Assembly: GCF_029395475.1 (NCBI RefSeq)
Contig: NZ_CP113917.1
Coordinates: 992,001-1,056,000 of the forward strand
Direction of reading: 5' to 3'
Length of the DNA stretch: 64,000 bases
Origin: Bifidobacterium sp. ESL0775
GTDB taxonomy: Bacteria > Actinomycetota > Actinomycetes > Actinomycetales > Bifidobacteriaceae
Both the position numbers and the translations under genes were made by a program. Position 1 is the stretch's first letter, and each line of letters begins with the position of its first letter. A model generated the notes under the pieces. That model saw only the letters and a program-made list of their open reading frames with translations. It was not told the DNA's origin and ran no database searches. Shown here in pieces: positions 55,582 through 64,000 of the stretch.

Positions 55582-55772
55582 CACTCGCCGCCTTTTTGCA
55601 CGAAGCTGGAGACATACTGCTCAGCGTCGGTCTCCAGGGTCGAGGAGATGTCGTCAAGCACCGCGTCCAAGGCGTCACCTTGTTCTTGCGTGTCAGGCGC
55701 TTTCCTGACCTGTTCCTCGGCCTTGTTTTCAGGCTCGTTCTGTTGCCGTTGCTGCTTGAATTGCTGCGCCAT
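55581..55772 (-). CDS. pup: Prokaryotic ubiquitin-like protein Pup
   Basis: Small disordered protein modifier, 63 residues, Gln/Glu-rich (MAQQFKQQRQQNEPENKAEE), with the helical ARC-binding region DALDAVLDDISSTLETDAEQYVSSFVQ and C-terminal KGGE. The terminal residue is Glu, not the Gln found in mycobacterial Pup, so it is ready for ligation without deamidation. ATG 55772 follows AAGGAG. A longer open frame upstream (to 56012) is not needed. It overlaps pafA. Confidence 0.95.
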   Translation of the reverse strand: MAQQFKQQRQQNEPENKAEEQVRKAPDTQEQGDALDAVLDDISSTLETDAEQYVSSFVQKGGE

Positions 55773-55831
55773 GTCACTCCTTAACGCGGGAAAACTGGAA
55801 TGAGCTTCCGCTCTTACTGTTAACGATTGTA

Positions 55832-56689
55832 TTACTGGAAGGGATACACCAGATCGACCAGATAAGGCTCGAGCTCCTTGTCGATGAGCCCATTGGTGGC
55901 CACCACATCGTTCTCGCTGCGCCAATGGATTGGTTTGCCGTTCCAACGGCTCACCTTGCCCTGCGCCTGCTGCACCACGACGGTGCCGGCCGAGACGGCG
56001 GGGATGTCCCAACGGTGGAGATGCGGTTCGAAATAGGCGTCATAGGTGCCGTCAGCCACTTTGCACAGATCCAGCGAGGCCGGGCCCACACGCTTGACGT
56101 CGGCGGGCTTCCCAGCGATGTCGCTCAGGACATGGAACGCCCGTTCCGACTCCTCGGGCACATGCGACATGCCGAAACTGACCACCGAGCCGGTGAGGGT
56201 CCTCGTGGTGGAGGGGATGGCCTTGCCACGTTTCTCGCCGATCGGCGTGCGGCGGATGCGGATGGCGCCCTGCCCTTGGGCGGCCAGGTACGTCAAGCCC
56301 AGCGCCGGAGCATGCACCACACCCAGGATTGGCTGCGCGGAGTTCTCCTCGTTGAATTCGAACAGCGAGACGGTGATGGTCCATTCACTCATGTTGCGCC
56401 GGAAATTGATGGCGCCGTCGATGGGGCCCACACACCAGAACCTGTCACCGGGCTTGGCGTCATCCGGCCGGTCGCGCCACATGCCGTCATAGGGTTCCAA
56501 GTAGTTGAGGCGGTTCTCGATGAAGGCGATGAGCTTCTTGTCGATGCTGCTGCCGACCTTTTGGCTGGTGGCTGGAATCTCGAAGACGTCGAAATCCTGG
56601 GGGTTGATCTGGTCGTGCAGGGCGTGCTTGCCCGCATCCTGCGTCACTTGGGCCACCTTCAGAGCGAGTGCCCGTGGATTCGTCGTCAT
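55832..56689 (-). CDS. Inositol monophosphatase-fold protein with altered metal site
   Basis: A 285-residue protein of the inositol-phosphatase/HisN/CysQ superfamily. Recognisable landmarks are VGPIDGAINFRRNMSEWTITVSLF (usual form DPLDGTxNF), GPASLDLCKVADGTYDAYFEPHLHRWDIPAVSAG and the final ATNGLIDKEL. The first metal Asp of DPLDGT is replaced by Gly, and the usual GEE motif is not visible (EPYDGMWRD instead), so catalysis may be altered or lost. ATG 56689 is preceded by AGAGGTGGCAGG. It lies upstream of pup in the same direction. Role unknown. Confidence 0.75.
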   Translation of the reverse strand: MTTNPRALALKVAQVTQDAGKHALHDQINPQDFDVFEIPATSQKVGSSIDKKLIAFIENRLNYLEPYDGMWRDRPDDAKPGDRFWCVGPIDGAINFRRNMSEWTITVSLFEFNEENSAQPILGVVHAPALGLTYLAAQGQGAIRIRRTPIGEKRGKAIPSTTRTLTGSVVSFGMSHVPEESERAFHVLSDIAGKPADVKRVGPASLDLCKVADGTYDAYFEPHLHRWDIPAVSAGTVVVQQAQGKVSRWNGKPIHWRSENDVVATNGLIDKELEPYLVDLVYPFQ

Positions 56690-56765
56690 ATTGCCTGCCA
56701 CCTCTACTTTTTGCTGTCTCTATAGTATCCCGCAGGCTTTATAACTTTCCAACGTACACGCCATG

Positions 56766-56797
56766 AAAAAACCTCCGATCGGATTGGCGATCGGAGG
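56766..56797 (-). terminator. Terminator after hup
   Basis: Read leftward, CCTCCGATC (56797-56789) pairs with GATCGGAGG (56780-56772) across 8 nt, followed by TTTTTT. This is a textbook intrinsic terminator ending the HU transcript. Confidence 0.88.
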
Positions 56798-56826
56798 CAT
56801 ACAGATCATAAAGACCTGCCTTCAGC

Positions 56827-57111
56827 TCACTTGGAGGCGACGGCCTTCTTGAGGAGGCTGCCTGCGGAGATGCGGACACCGTAGGAAGCAGGGATCTTGA
56901 TCGTTTCGCCGGTACGCGGGTTGCGGCCGGTGCGGGCGGCGCGACGAACGCGCTCAGCGGAGAACAGACCGGTGAGCTTCAGGCCTTCGCCGGACTGCAT
57001 TGCCTCGACGAACACATCCTGGAAGGCGTTGACGGCCGCTTCGGCCTGTGCCTTGGTCAGGTTGGACTTCTGTGCAATCTTCGAAACGAGATCAGACTTG
57101 TTGTATGCCAT
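56827..57111 (-). CDS. hup: DNA-binding protein HU
   Basis: Nucleoid-associated HU homodimer subunit, 94 residues. It starts MAYNKSDLVSKIAQKSNLTKAQAEAAVNAFQDVF. The DNA-grasping arm is GLFSAERVRRAARTGRNPRTGETIKIPA, including the conserved RNPRTG tip. It ends KKAVASK. It is monocistronic, with a strong terminator. The 290 nt upstream (57112-57401) hold no gene and must carry its promoter; the sequence is A/T-rich near the start and I cannot place boxes reliably. Confidence 0.97.
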   Translation of the reverse strand: MAYNKSDLVSKIAQKSNLTKAQAEAAVNAFQDVFVEAMQSGEGLKLTGLFSAERVRRAARTGRNPRTGETIKIPASYGVRISAGSLLKKAVASK

Positions 57112-57401
57112 GAAGAATCCTTCTTGATTAGGGGCTTTCCTGTTTGGTGAAAGCCACGTTTCAGTTACATAGTTTAGCCTAAAGTCTCGCCAAATACCGC
57201 CAATTTCGAGTGATTTTTCCTTGATTTGTAAAGATTTGACCCGATTGGGGGTCCATTTTCACTTGAGACGGCCGTCTGTTGGTTGCCGAGGACGTCGTTT
57301 GCATAAAAACGGCATTGCCAGGACGCTGATTCTACAGTGCCATGTATGTCTTGGCATGTTGCTTCAGGCGTTCGATGCGTATGAATCCCAGCGTGTGGGA
57401 C

Positions 57402-59954
57402 TTAGAGGAGGTTGTGCTTGTCGAGTCGCTTCATGGCCAGCGCGCCGATGGGGATGCGCAGCCAATAGAACCCGACGCGGTAGAGCAGCGTGGCGCTCAG
57501 GGCCACGGCCGGGGGCACGCCGATGGAGGTGAAGGCGAAGGTCAGCGCCGCCTCTACCGCGCCCAGGCCGCCGGGGGTGGGCATCGCGCTGCCAAGTGTG
57601 TTGGCCAAAAGGAAGACGAAGATGGTCTCCAGGGGATTCGCGCTCGTGCCGAACGCCAGCAGCGCCACCCAAAAGCCAAGCCCCGTGGCGATGTTGAGGA
57701 TCAGCGCGCCGACGAGGCCGCCGACGAGTTTCGTGGGCTGGGCCAAAACCTCGACCAATTGGTGGGCGTAGGAACGCAGCAGCGGCAGGTATTTGTCGAC
57801 CAGCAGGCGGCGGATCGGTGGAATGGCCATGCACAGGCACAGTGCGAGCACGATGGCGCCGATGACGACGACCAGCGTGTTGGTGGGCACCATGCCGGAG
57901 AACATGTTGCGCCCTGTGAAGAGTCCCATGACCAGCAAAAGCACGATGGTGGTCAGTCCCTGCACGGCCCAGGTCACGCTCATGATGGCCGTGGCGGCGG
58001 TGTTCTTGTAGCCGTTCTTGCGCAGGAACTGGAGGTTGACGAAGGCCGGCCCCACTCCTGCGGGCATGGAGACGGCGGTGAACCCGGAGGCGGCCTGGGA
58101 GCAGAAGAGGTCGAACCAATGGCGTTTGCCGTCGTCCATGAACGAGCCCAGGGTGATGGCCGAGCCGACCCAGGCGAGCATCGAGAAGAGCAGGCAGACC
58201 AAGGCCCAGCCGAGGTTCGCGTGCCGCACCGCGTCGATGACCTCGTTGGGGCGCAGCTGGGTGAAGATGACGGCGACGGCGATGATGAGCAGGGTGATGG
58301 AGACGAACGATTTGACGTTGAAACGGGCCAGCGTCACCGGTTCGGCCGCGTCGACCTCCTCGTGGGGCGCCAAGGCGTTGAGCCGGTCGCGCACCTCGCC
58401 GATGGCCTGCTTGTTCCATCCGGGCAGGTTGCGGGTGGCCGAGGGCACGGCGACCTTCTGCACGAACGGGGCCAGGGCGACCAAGGTCTCTCGTCCCCAG
58501 GCCTTCATGGCGGTGTCGATGGCGAGTTCCGGGCTGGTCAGCGTGCACAGGAGCATCAGCAGCTGTACTTTGTCCATGGCGATGTTGGCGCTTCCGCTGG
58601 CGTAATCGCCGTTCTGCCAACCCACGATGGCGGGTTGGCCGTCGATCCGCGCCAAGGTGTCCGGCGTGATGCGGCGGTGGGTGTAGCCGCGGCTGTTCGC
58701 TCGGGCGAGGTAGTCCATATATCCGGCCATCGTGTCCGCGTCGAGGTATTGCGGATCGCAAGGGCTTGGTGTGTCGGTGACGTTGAAGACGAGCACCGAT
58801 GATTCCTCGCTGTCCGCGACCCCGTAGGCGCTGGGAGTGGTCAGTCCACAGGACTTGAGGCCCAGGAGCATGTCGAAATGGTGGTGGATTGCGTCGCTCG
58901 CCGAACGGTCACGACGCATGCTGACCCCGGTGAAACGAAGTCCTTGCCATAGCTGGTTCAGGTAGCCGGCGGCGTGGGGCAGCGAGTCCAGAACGGAGAT
59001 GATATAACGATGTCCTTGACCATCGCGGGCGTCGTAGATGCGGGAGTTCTCGATGAGGTCGTCGTCAAGCCTGGTCTTGAGCACGCCCGGCTCGTTGTCG
59101 GCGTCCATGCGGCGGTGCAGTTCGGTGATGTCAAGACCGATGCCACGCACGGCCTGGACGACGCCCGTGCCCCAAAGTCCTTGGGTCCGCGTGCCCATGG
59201 CGAAACGCAGGACGAGGCCGATGACGCGGCCGACGGCGAAGGAGACGATGACCCCGGCCACGGAATGCCAGGAGACGATGACGAACACGGCCGCCGCGAC
59301 CAGGAGGGTGTTCCAGCTCCATTTGACCGACGAGCGCGAGCGTTTCGGCCCCGCGACGGTGAGGAAGGCGCCGATGCCCGCGTAGAAATCGGGCAGCATC
59401 GCCGGCCCGGACCCCTCACCGGAACGCACGGCGGCCAGCAATGCGGGGACGCCCAGATGGGCGAGGATGAACGAAAGCCCCAGAATAAGGGCGTAACCGC
59501 AGAACAGGGCCACCACGGAGACCGCGGATTGCAGCCATTCCCGGTTGATGAGCAGATCCACCAAGACACCGATGACGATGACGAAGCTCAGGAACTGCTG
59601 GAGCACCGAGACCGGCAGGTCCATCAGCCAGTTTATGGCCTGCCCTGCGGTTTTCGCGTCGTATTCCACGCCGGTGGTGATGCCCCTCATGTAGGTGGCG
59701 AACACGATGACGACGACGGCGAGGATCAGCGCCCCCGCCGCATGGAGCAGGTCGTTGGCGTTGTGCGTGCGCTGCGGGGCGACGTCGTCGATGTCCGCGG
59801 GCCGGTGGTGCCTCGGCGTGGACGGCGTGCCTGAAGCGTCCGAAGTATCCGGGGCATTCGTTCCGGCGCCGGCCTCCGGTTTCGTGCCATCCAGTTCCGG
59901 GGTCGCCGTTGTCGGCTCGTCGGTCGGCGAGGTTGCAAACGTCTCGTTGGTCAT
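57402..59954 (-). CDS. Large flippase-like membrane protein with embedded degenerate kinase domain
   Basis: An 850-residue polytopic protein. The N-terminus is soluble and Pro/Thr-rich (~50 residues). The first membrane block (~55-260) has about six helices. A soluble middle (~280-520) resembles a protein/aminoglycoside-kinase fold with a decayed catalytic loop (GYTHRRITPDTLARIDGQPAIVGW). The C-terminal block (~570-845) is an LPG-synthase/AglD-type UPF0104 domain (VSMPAGVGPAFVNLQFLRKNGYKNTAA, TPGGLGAVEAALTFAF). It probably moves or modifies lipid-linked molecules. It overlaps purB by 4 nt, so translation is coupled. Confidence 0.75.
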   Translation of the reverse strand: MTNETFATSPTDEPTTATPELDGTKPEAGAGTNAPDTSDASGTPSTPRHHRPADIDDVAPQRTHNANDLLHAAGALILAVVVIVFATYMRGITTGVEYDAKTAGQAINWLMDLPVSVLQQFLSFVIVIGVLVDLLINREWLQSAVSVVALFCGYALILGLSFILAHLGVPALLAAVRSGEGSGPAMLPDFYAGIGAFLTVAGPKRSRSSVKWSWNTLLVAAAVFVIVSWHSVAGVIVSFAVGRVIGLVLRFAMGTRTQGLWGTGVVQAVRGIGLDITELHRRMDADNEPGVLKTRLDDDLIENSRIYDARDGQGHRYIISVLDSLPHAAGYLNQLWQGLRFTGVSMRRDRSASDAIHHHFDMLLGLKSCGLTTPSAYGVADSEESSVLVFNVTDTPSPCDPQYLDADTMAGYMDYLARANSRGYTHRRITPDTLARIDGQPAIVGWQNGDYASGSANIAMDKVQLLMLLCTLTSPELAIDTAMKAWGRETLVALAPFVQKVAVPSATRNLPGWNKQAIGEVRDRLNALAPHEEVDAAEPVTLARFNVKSFVSITLLIIAVAVIFTQLRPNEVIDAVRHANLGWALVCLLFSMLAWVGSAITLGSFMDDGKRHWFDLFCSQAASGFTAVSMPAGVGPAFVNLQFLRKNGYKNTAATAIMSVTWAVQGLTTIVLLLVMGLFTGRNMFSGMVPTNTLVVVIGAIVLALCLCMAIPPIRRLLVDKYLPLLRSYAHQLVEVLAQPTKLVGGLVGALILNIATGLGFWVALLAFGTSANPLETIFVFLLANTLGSAMPTPGGLGAVEAALTFAFTSIGVPPAVALSATLLYRVGFYWLRIPIGALAMKRLDKHNLL

Positions 59955-61396
59955 TGCCGGTCGAAATCCACCAATCGCGCGGCGAGGCCGGTATAGGTCT
60001 GTGGGGTGAGCGCCTTCAGACGGGCCGCCGTGGCCTCGTCGAAGTCCAACGAGTCGATGAACTCCTCGATGTCGGCCTTGGATATGCTCTTGCCGCGCAT
60101 AAGCTCCTTGACCTTCTCGTATGGGCGTTCCATGCCTTGTCGTCCGGCGAATTCCTGGGCGCGCATGGCCGTCTGGATGGGCTCGCCAAGCACCTCCCAG
60201 TTCTCGTCGAGCTCACGCGTGATGACCTCGAAATTGGGATGGATGGACTTGAGGCCGCCCAAAAGGTTGTCCAGCGCCAGCAGCGAATAGCCGAGCGCCG
60301 CGCCGATGTTGCGTTGCGTGGTGGAATCGGTCAGGTCGCGTTGCCAGCGGCTTTCGACCAGCGTGCTGGAAAGCGTGTCAAGGAACGAGCAGGAAAGCTC
60401 GAGGTTCGCTTCGGCGTTCTCGAAACGGATCGGGTTGACCTTGTGCGGCATGGTCGACGAGCCGGTCGCGCCTTTGACGGGGACCTGGGCGAAGACGCCG
60501 CGGGAGATGTACATCCAGATGTCCACCGCGAGGTTGTGCAGGATGCGGTTGACATGACTGATGGTGCCATAGAGCTCGGCCTGCCAGTCATGGCTTTCGA
60601 TCTGCGTGGTCAGCGGATTCCATGTCAAGCCCATGCGGTTGGTGACGAATTCACGCGAGATGGCGAGCCAGTCGGCATCGGGGCAGGCGACGGTGTGGGC
60701 GCCGAAGGTGCCGGTCGCCCCGTTGATCTTGCCGAGGTATTCCTGTTCGTCGACATGCTTCAGCTGCCGGTTCAGGCGATGGACGAAGACCGCCAGTTCC
60801 TTGCCCAGTGTCGTGGGGGTGGCCGGCTGGCCGTGAGTCAGCGCGAGCATCGGCAGGTCTTTGAACTCCTCGGCCTTCGAGGCCAGGAAATCCGTCAGCT
60901 CACGGGCTTTGGGCAGCCACACCAAGGTGACGGCCTTTTTGATGCAACGGGCGTTGGCCAGGTTGTTGATGTCCTCTGAGGTGCAGGCGAAATGCACCAG
61001 GGTCTTGAGGTTCGGCAGTTGCGTGTCAGGGCCCAAAACGTCGGCGGCGCGGTCGAGCTCGTCGTCGATGTAATATTCCACGGCTTTCACGTCGTGATGC
61101 GTTTTGGCCTCATAGGCCGCGTGGCGGGCGATGCCCTCCGCTCCGAAGTTTTCAGGGATGGTCCGCAGATACTCGATTTCCGCGGCGGTGAGCGGTTTGA
61201 CCCCTTCGAGCACGGGTTTGTCGCCGTTGCCTTCGAAGCCGTTGGCCAAAAGGATCATCCATTCGATCTCGACGGTGATCCGTTCGCGGTTCAACGCCGG
61301 CTCGCTCAAATACTCGACGAGCGGGGCGGTTTGCTTGTGGTAGCGTCCATCCAATGAAGTCAACGCGATTGCCGGTGAAATTTGGGTCAGCTGCAT
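59951..61396 (-). CDS. purB: Adenylosuccinate lyase
   Basis: Catalyses two fumarate-releasing steps of purine synthesis, 481 residues from ATG 61396; a TTG three codons earlier is possible. Conserved blocks are SLDGRYHKQTAPL, HFACTSEDINNLANA, LALTHGQPATPTTLGKEL and the superfamily signature GSSTMPHKVNPIRFENAEANL. The longer form with the TSEDINN motif matches the E. coli-type PurB. The stop overlaps the next gene's start (ATGA). Confidence 0.96.
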   Translation of the reverse strand: MQLTQISPAIALTSLDGRYHKQTAPLVEYLSEPALNRERITVEIEWMILLANGFEGNGDKPVLEGVKPLTAAEIEYLRTIPENFGAEGIARHAAYEAKTHHDVKAVEYYIDDELDRAADVLGPDTQLPNLKTLVHFACTSEDINNLANARCIKKAVTLVWLPKARELTDFLASKAEEFKDLPMLALTHGQPATPTTLGKELAVFVHRLNRQLKHVDEQEYLGKINGATGTFGAHTVACPDADWLAISREFVTNRMGLTWNPLTTQIESHDWQAELYGTISHVNRILHNLAVDIWMYISRGVFAQVPVKGATGSSTMPHKVNPIRFENAEANLELSCSFLDTLSSTLVESRWQRDLTDSTTQRNIGAALGYSLLALDNLLGGLKSIHPNFEVITRELDENWEVLGEPIQTAMRAQEFAGRQGMERPYEKVKELMRGKSISKADIEEFIDSLDFDEATAARLKALTPQTYTGLAARLVDFDRQ

Positions 61397-61438
61397 AAGC
61401 CCCAAGCCTAGCGCAACCCGTTGTCTGCCCGGGCGTTT

Positions 61439-62110
61439 TCACCAAGGCTTGACGTTGGCGCTGTCGTCCTTCTTCGTCGGGGTTTTCTTGTCGCCGTTGA
61501 CCGGGCCGTTGGGCTGGTTGGCCTTGAGCGTGTCCTCGACCTGCTTGCGCTGCTCGTCGGTCAGCCCTTGGTTGTTGCCTTTGCCGGATGTCGACGATCC
61601 CGAGCCCTGGCCGTTCGCCTTGCCGCCGGTTCCCTTCCCGCTGCCGTTGCCATCGTCCTTGGCTATCTTGCGTGCGGTGGAGGAGGTGAGTTTGCCGGAG
61701 ATGTCGCTGTTGACGTTGATGACCTCTTTGGTGCTTGGCGTCAGCAGCAAGCCCAAGCGGCGCGCCTCATCGAACTGGGCGTTCGTCTGGTCGAGCTGCG
61801 CCTTCAACTGTTGCTGGTCCGCGTTCGGCTTCTTGGCGTATTCGAGGCTGGCGTTGAGCGATGCGGTGGCCTGGTTGTAGGTGTCGATCGCCGTCATGTT
61901 CGCCATCAGCACCCCGGCGACGACCAGGAGGATGACGGCCACCACGCCCATCGCCACGCGGATGGGCAGGGACACGATGGCCTGGCGCCTCACACCTTTG
62001 GCCTTGGCGTTAGTGGCACGGCTCGCGTCGCGCTTTTTGCCGTTTGGTTTCGGCGCCTTGACTGGTGCCGAGGGAGGGGCGAGCGTGGTGGTTTTCCCGT
62101 TCTTCTTCAC
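61439..62110 (-). CDS. Uncharacterised single-pass membrane protein
   Basis: A 223-residue protein. It has a basic, Lys/Pro-rich cytoplasmic N-terminus (~45 residues), one transmembrane helix (~50-72, VAMGVVAVILLVVAGVLMANM), a helical extracellular segment (~75-135, coiled-coil-like), then a Gly/Ser/Lys low-complexity stretch and a polar tail ending VKPW. It overlaps the upstream VWA gene by 4 nt (ATGA), so it belongs to that unit and may be an accessory subunit of a VWA complex. No function known. Confidence 0.65.
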   Translation of the reverse strand: MKKNGKTTTLAPPSAPVKAPKPNGKKRDASRATNAKAKGVRRQAIVSLPIRVAMGVVAVILLVVAGVLMANMTAIDTYNQATASLNASLEYAKKPNADQQQLKAQLDQTNAQFDEARRLGLLLTPSTKEVINVNSDISGKLTSSTARKIAKDDGNGSGKGTGGKANGQGSGSSTSGKGNNQGLTDEQRKQVEDTLKANQPNGPVNGDKKTPTKKDDSANVKPW

Positions 62111-63174
62111 AGCAGCCTCCTTGAGGTCGCCAGCCAGCTGCCCATCTCCATGGCCAGCAACGCGGCGAGGGCGATGGAAAAGGGCCAGACCACGGGCATG
62201 ACGCGCTCGCGCCGTTTGGGGGTCTCCACGGTCCTGAAATGCTTGGAGATCGAGGTGACCGAACGTTTGTCGAGTTTGTGGGTGGCGTCAAGGATGACGC
62301 ATTTGCCACTCATCTCGTCGGCTATCGCTTTCAGATTCTTCTCGTCCATCTTCGAGACGCCGGGTTGCCCGGTGGCCGGGTCCTTCACCCAGTCATCGTT
62401 GGCACCGCTGGCATTGGAATCGTCATCCGGGGAGGAATCGTCCACGCCGGCCTTGATCTCGGGAATCTGCCCGCCTTGCGCGCTGCCGACGCCGATGGTG
62501 AAGGCGTCGTCGAGGTATTGGCGCAGCGAGGAGAAGGTGCGCCGGGCTTTCGCCGAGGTCTGCTCACCGTCAGATATGTAATACAGGACGATGCGGTCTT
62601 TCGGATGCGACGAACGCATGGATTTGAGCGTCACGAGCAACGGGTCGATCGGGGCGTCCAGGGTGGAACCCGCCGAGACGGCGGTCGGCTCCGGCTGAAG
62701 CCCGGTGGCCCAGTTGCGTATCGCGCCGACATCGGGGGTCAGGGGCACGTCCAGCGTCGCGCTGGCGCCGAAATGCACCGCCGCGAAACTGGAGTTCTCA
62801 TAGATGTCGGTCAGGTCATCGATGGCTTTCCTGGCCGCGTCCAGACGTGTGATTGTCGCCTGGGAGCCGTAATGGGCGTCGTTGACCGCCATGGAACCGG
62901 TCACGTCCGTGGCCAGCACGACGTCGGTGGTGTTGACCGCCCGGCTGGTCGTGGTGGCCAGCGTCGAAGGAGTCAGCGCCAGCACGGCGATGAGCACGCA
63001 GATGGCGCAACGGCGTATCGAGGCCCATGCCGTCTCGTCGCTTTGGCCTTTCCGCTTCTGATGCAACACGATGATGGCCACCGCGAAACCAATCATGACC
63101 GCCGCGATGGCGATGCCAGCCGGCCAGCCCAAAGCCGGGGCGAAACGCCAGTTCCTCAATTCCTGTAGGTTCAT
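62107..63174 (-). CDS. VWA-domain membrane protein (BatA/B-like)
   Basis: A 355-residue protein from ATG 63174, overlapping the upstream VWA gene stop; an upstream in-frame start at 63237 lies inside that gene. Two N-terminal helices (~13-35 and ~52-70) precede a von Willebrand factor A domain with metal site DVTGSMAVND, later TxD element ISDGEQT, and a C-terminal helix (VVWPFSIALAALLAMEMGSWL). The insertion DDSSPDDDSNASGANDD is acidic. VWA pairs like this usually accompany MoxR ATPases; the MoxR gene would lie beyond the window. Role unknown. Confidence 0.8.
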   Translation of the reverse strand: MNLQELRNWRFAPALGWPAGIAIAAVMIGFAVAIIVLHQKRKGQSDETAWASIRRCAICVLIAVLALTPSTLATTTSRAVNTTDVVLATDVTGSMAVNDAHYGSQATITRLDAARKAIDDLTDIYENSSFAAVHFGASATLDVPLTPDVGAIRNWATGLQPEPTAVSAGSTLDAPIDPLLVTLKSMRSSHPKDRIVLYYISDGEQTSAKARRTFSSLRQYLDDAFTIGVGSAQGGQIPEIKAGVDDSSPDDDSNASGANDDWVKDPATGQPGVSKMDEKNLKAIADEMSGKCVILDATHKLDKRSVTSISKHFRTVETPKRRERVMPVVWPFSIALAALLAMEMGSWLATSRRLL

Positions 63175-64000
63175 CGCTTGAGCCTCCAAGCCATGCAGAT
63201 CCAGATGGCGACCAGCACCGCCAGCGCCAGCGTCCACCAGCCGGGCGCATCCACCAAAGCGGCCTTGCGCGCCCGTTGCTCGTCCCGGTTCTTGCGTTTC
63301 TCGATGCTGCGCACCAGGTTCTCGATCGGCGTGCCGGAATGGACCGAGAAATACGAGCCGCCGTGCGAGGTGATGTCGCGTTGCATCTCGATGGTCGTGG
63401 CATCCTTTTCGCTGCTCGCCGGCCCCGCATAGAGCCCGTCGACCACGATGCCGGCCTTATGCGTCAGGTCGAGTGCCGAGTCGAGCGTGTACGTCGATTT
63501 GCCGGAGAAGTTATCGGTGGCCAGCACGATGGAGGCCTTGTCGCGCTTGGTGTCCGCCTTGCTGGTCTTGCCGTAGACGAATCCCGGAAGCATCGCCGCG
63601 CAGCTCACGAGTCCGTCGCCGATGAGGCTGGTCTGGTCCTTGCGGTTCTGGGTGCCTTCGATCAGGTCGGAGAATTCCTGCAGGGTGCGCGGATCGGTCT
63701 TGTCGATCTTGTCCTGCGAGGAGATGCGCCCCAGGATGTCGCCCGCGTACTTGAGCTGTCCCGAGGCCAGTTGGTAGTCGTCGGTCAGGGGGAAGAGCGT
63801 GCGCGAGGTCGAGTTGAACAGGCTCAGTCCGATGCGTTCGCCTTTGAAGCTGGAGATGAGCCGTTGGTAGGAGGCGAGCACCTCGTGGTCATAGGAGAGC
63901 ATCGAGGGGGAGACGTCCAGGCACAGCACGATGTCGCGGTTGCCGGTCCGTTCGTCGGCCTCGTCGACGGTGGACGGGCGCGAGAGCGTGGCCAACGAGA
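63171..64000 (-). CDS. VWA-domain protein, 5' part beyond window
   Basis: The last ~276 codons of a second VWA-domain protein; the frame stays open to the window edge. The metal site is LCLDVSPSMLSYD, later LATDNFSGKS. A soluble domain ends with a C-terminal transmembrane helix (GWWTLALAVLVAIWICMAW) and a short basic tail RLKR. A TTG at 63995 could start translation, but family members normally have more sequence, including a membrane segment, before the VWA domain, so I treat it as partial. It is coupled to the next VWA gene by a 4-nt overlap. Confidence 0.8.
   Translation of the reverse strand, partial: SLATLSRPSTVDEADERTGNRDIVLCLDVSPSMLSYDHEVLASYQRLISSFKGERIGLSLFNSTSRTLFPLTDDYQLASGQLKYAGDILGRISSQDKIDKTDPRTLQEFSDLIEGTQNRKDQTSLIGDGLVSCAAMLPGFVYGKTSKADTKRDKASIVLATDNFSGKSTYTLDSALDLTHKAGIVVDGLYAGPASSEKDATTIEMQRDITSHGGSYFSVHSGTPIENLVRSIEKRKNRDEQRARKAALVDAPGWWTLALAVLVAIWICMAWRLKR

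Overview
The window looks like a Bifidobacterium chromosome or a very close actinobacterial relative. The evidence is the gene content and order: rpsL-rpsG-fusA-tuf, efp-nusB-carA-carB, gmk, rpoZ, metK, a degenerate actinobacterial priA followed by fmt, and a pupylation locus (arc, dop, pafA, pup) with no 20S proteasome genes. The coding sequence is GC-rich and GTG or TTG starts are frequent. Most of the window is ordinary backbone; two regions are accessory.

Layout. 1-446: a truncated formate/nitrite-type channel gene. 887-3601: a methionine-type ABC importer (metN, metI, metQ). 3754-3829: tRNA-His(GTG), whose 3' half is an attachment site. 3790-12270: an integrated element of about 8.4 kb bounded by identical 44-bp repeats. 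It carries a tyrosine integrase, an XRE-type repressor, two small excisionase-like proteins, a P-loop replication-type protein followed by a dense inverted array of CTAGGTAC motifs, three small accessory proteins (two with a shared zinc-ribbon motif), a fused HK97-type prohead protease/major capsid protein and an HNH endonuclease. No portal, terminase or tail genes are present, so it reads as a capsid-encoding phage satellite or a strongly reduced prophage. 12351-14898: aldehyde dehydrogenase and adenine/adenosine deaminase. 15345-19726: translation genes. 19917-26384: efp, nusB with a long acidic tail, carA and carB.

26526-35651 is a sugar or sugar-acid utilisation locus: LacI regulator, YhcH/YiaL-type protein, a promoter with three ACCGGT-centred palindromes, 2-hydroxyacid dehydrogenase, FG-GAP-like protein, FGGY kinase, UlaE/SgbU-type epimerase, a galactitol-type EIIC and an amidohydrolase. 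It resembles the E. coli yia/lyxK/sgb set in logic. A hairpin-rich stretch of about 300 nt separates the epimerase from the EIIC gene. 36002-38711 holds four uncharacterised envelope proteins, including tandem paralogous lipoproteins.

38795-50335: gmk, ilvD (with a stray copy of its 3' end beside it), a membrane-anchored protein, rpoZ, metK, a cyclopropane-fatty-acid synthase-like methyltransferase, priA, a HAD hydrolase and fmt. 50521-55772: the Pup system. 55832-64000: a divergent inositol-phosphatase-fold protein, HU, a large flippase-like membrane protein with an embedded degenerate kinase domain, purB, a small membrane protein and two VWA-domain proteins, the last running off the window edge. 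All functional calls come from reading the sequence and recognising families; no searches were run.
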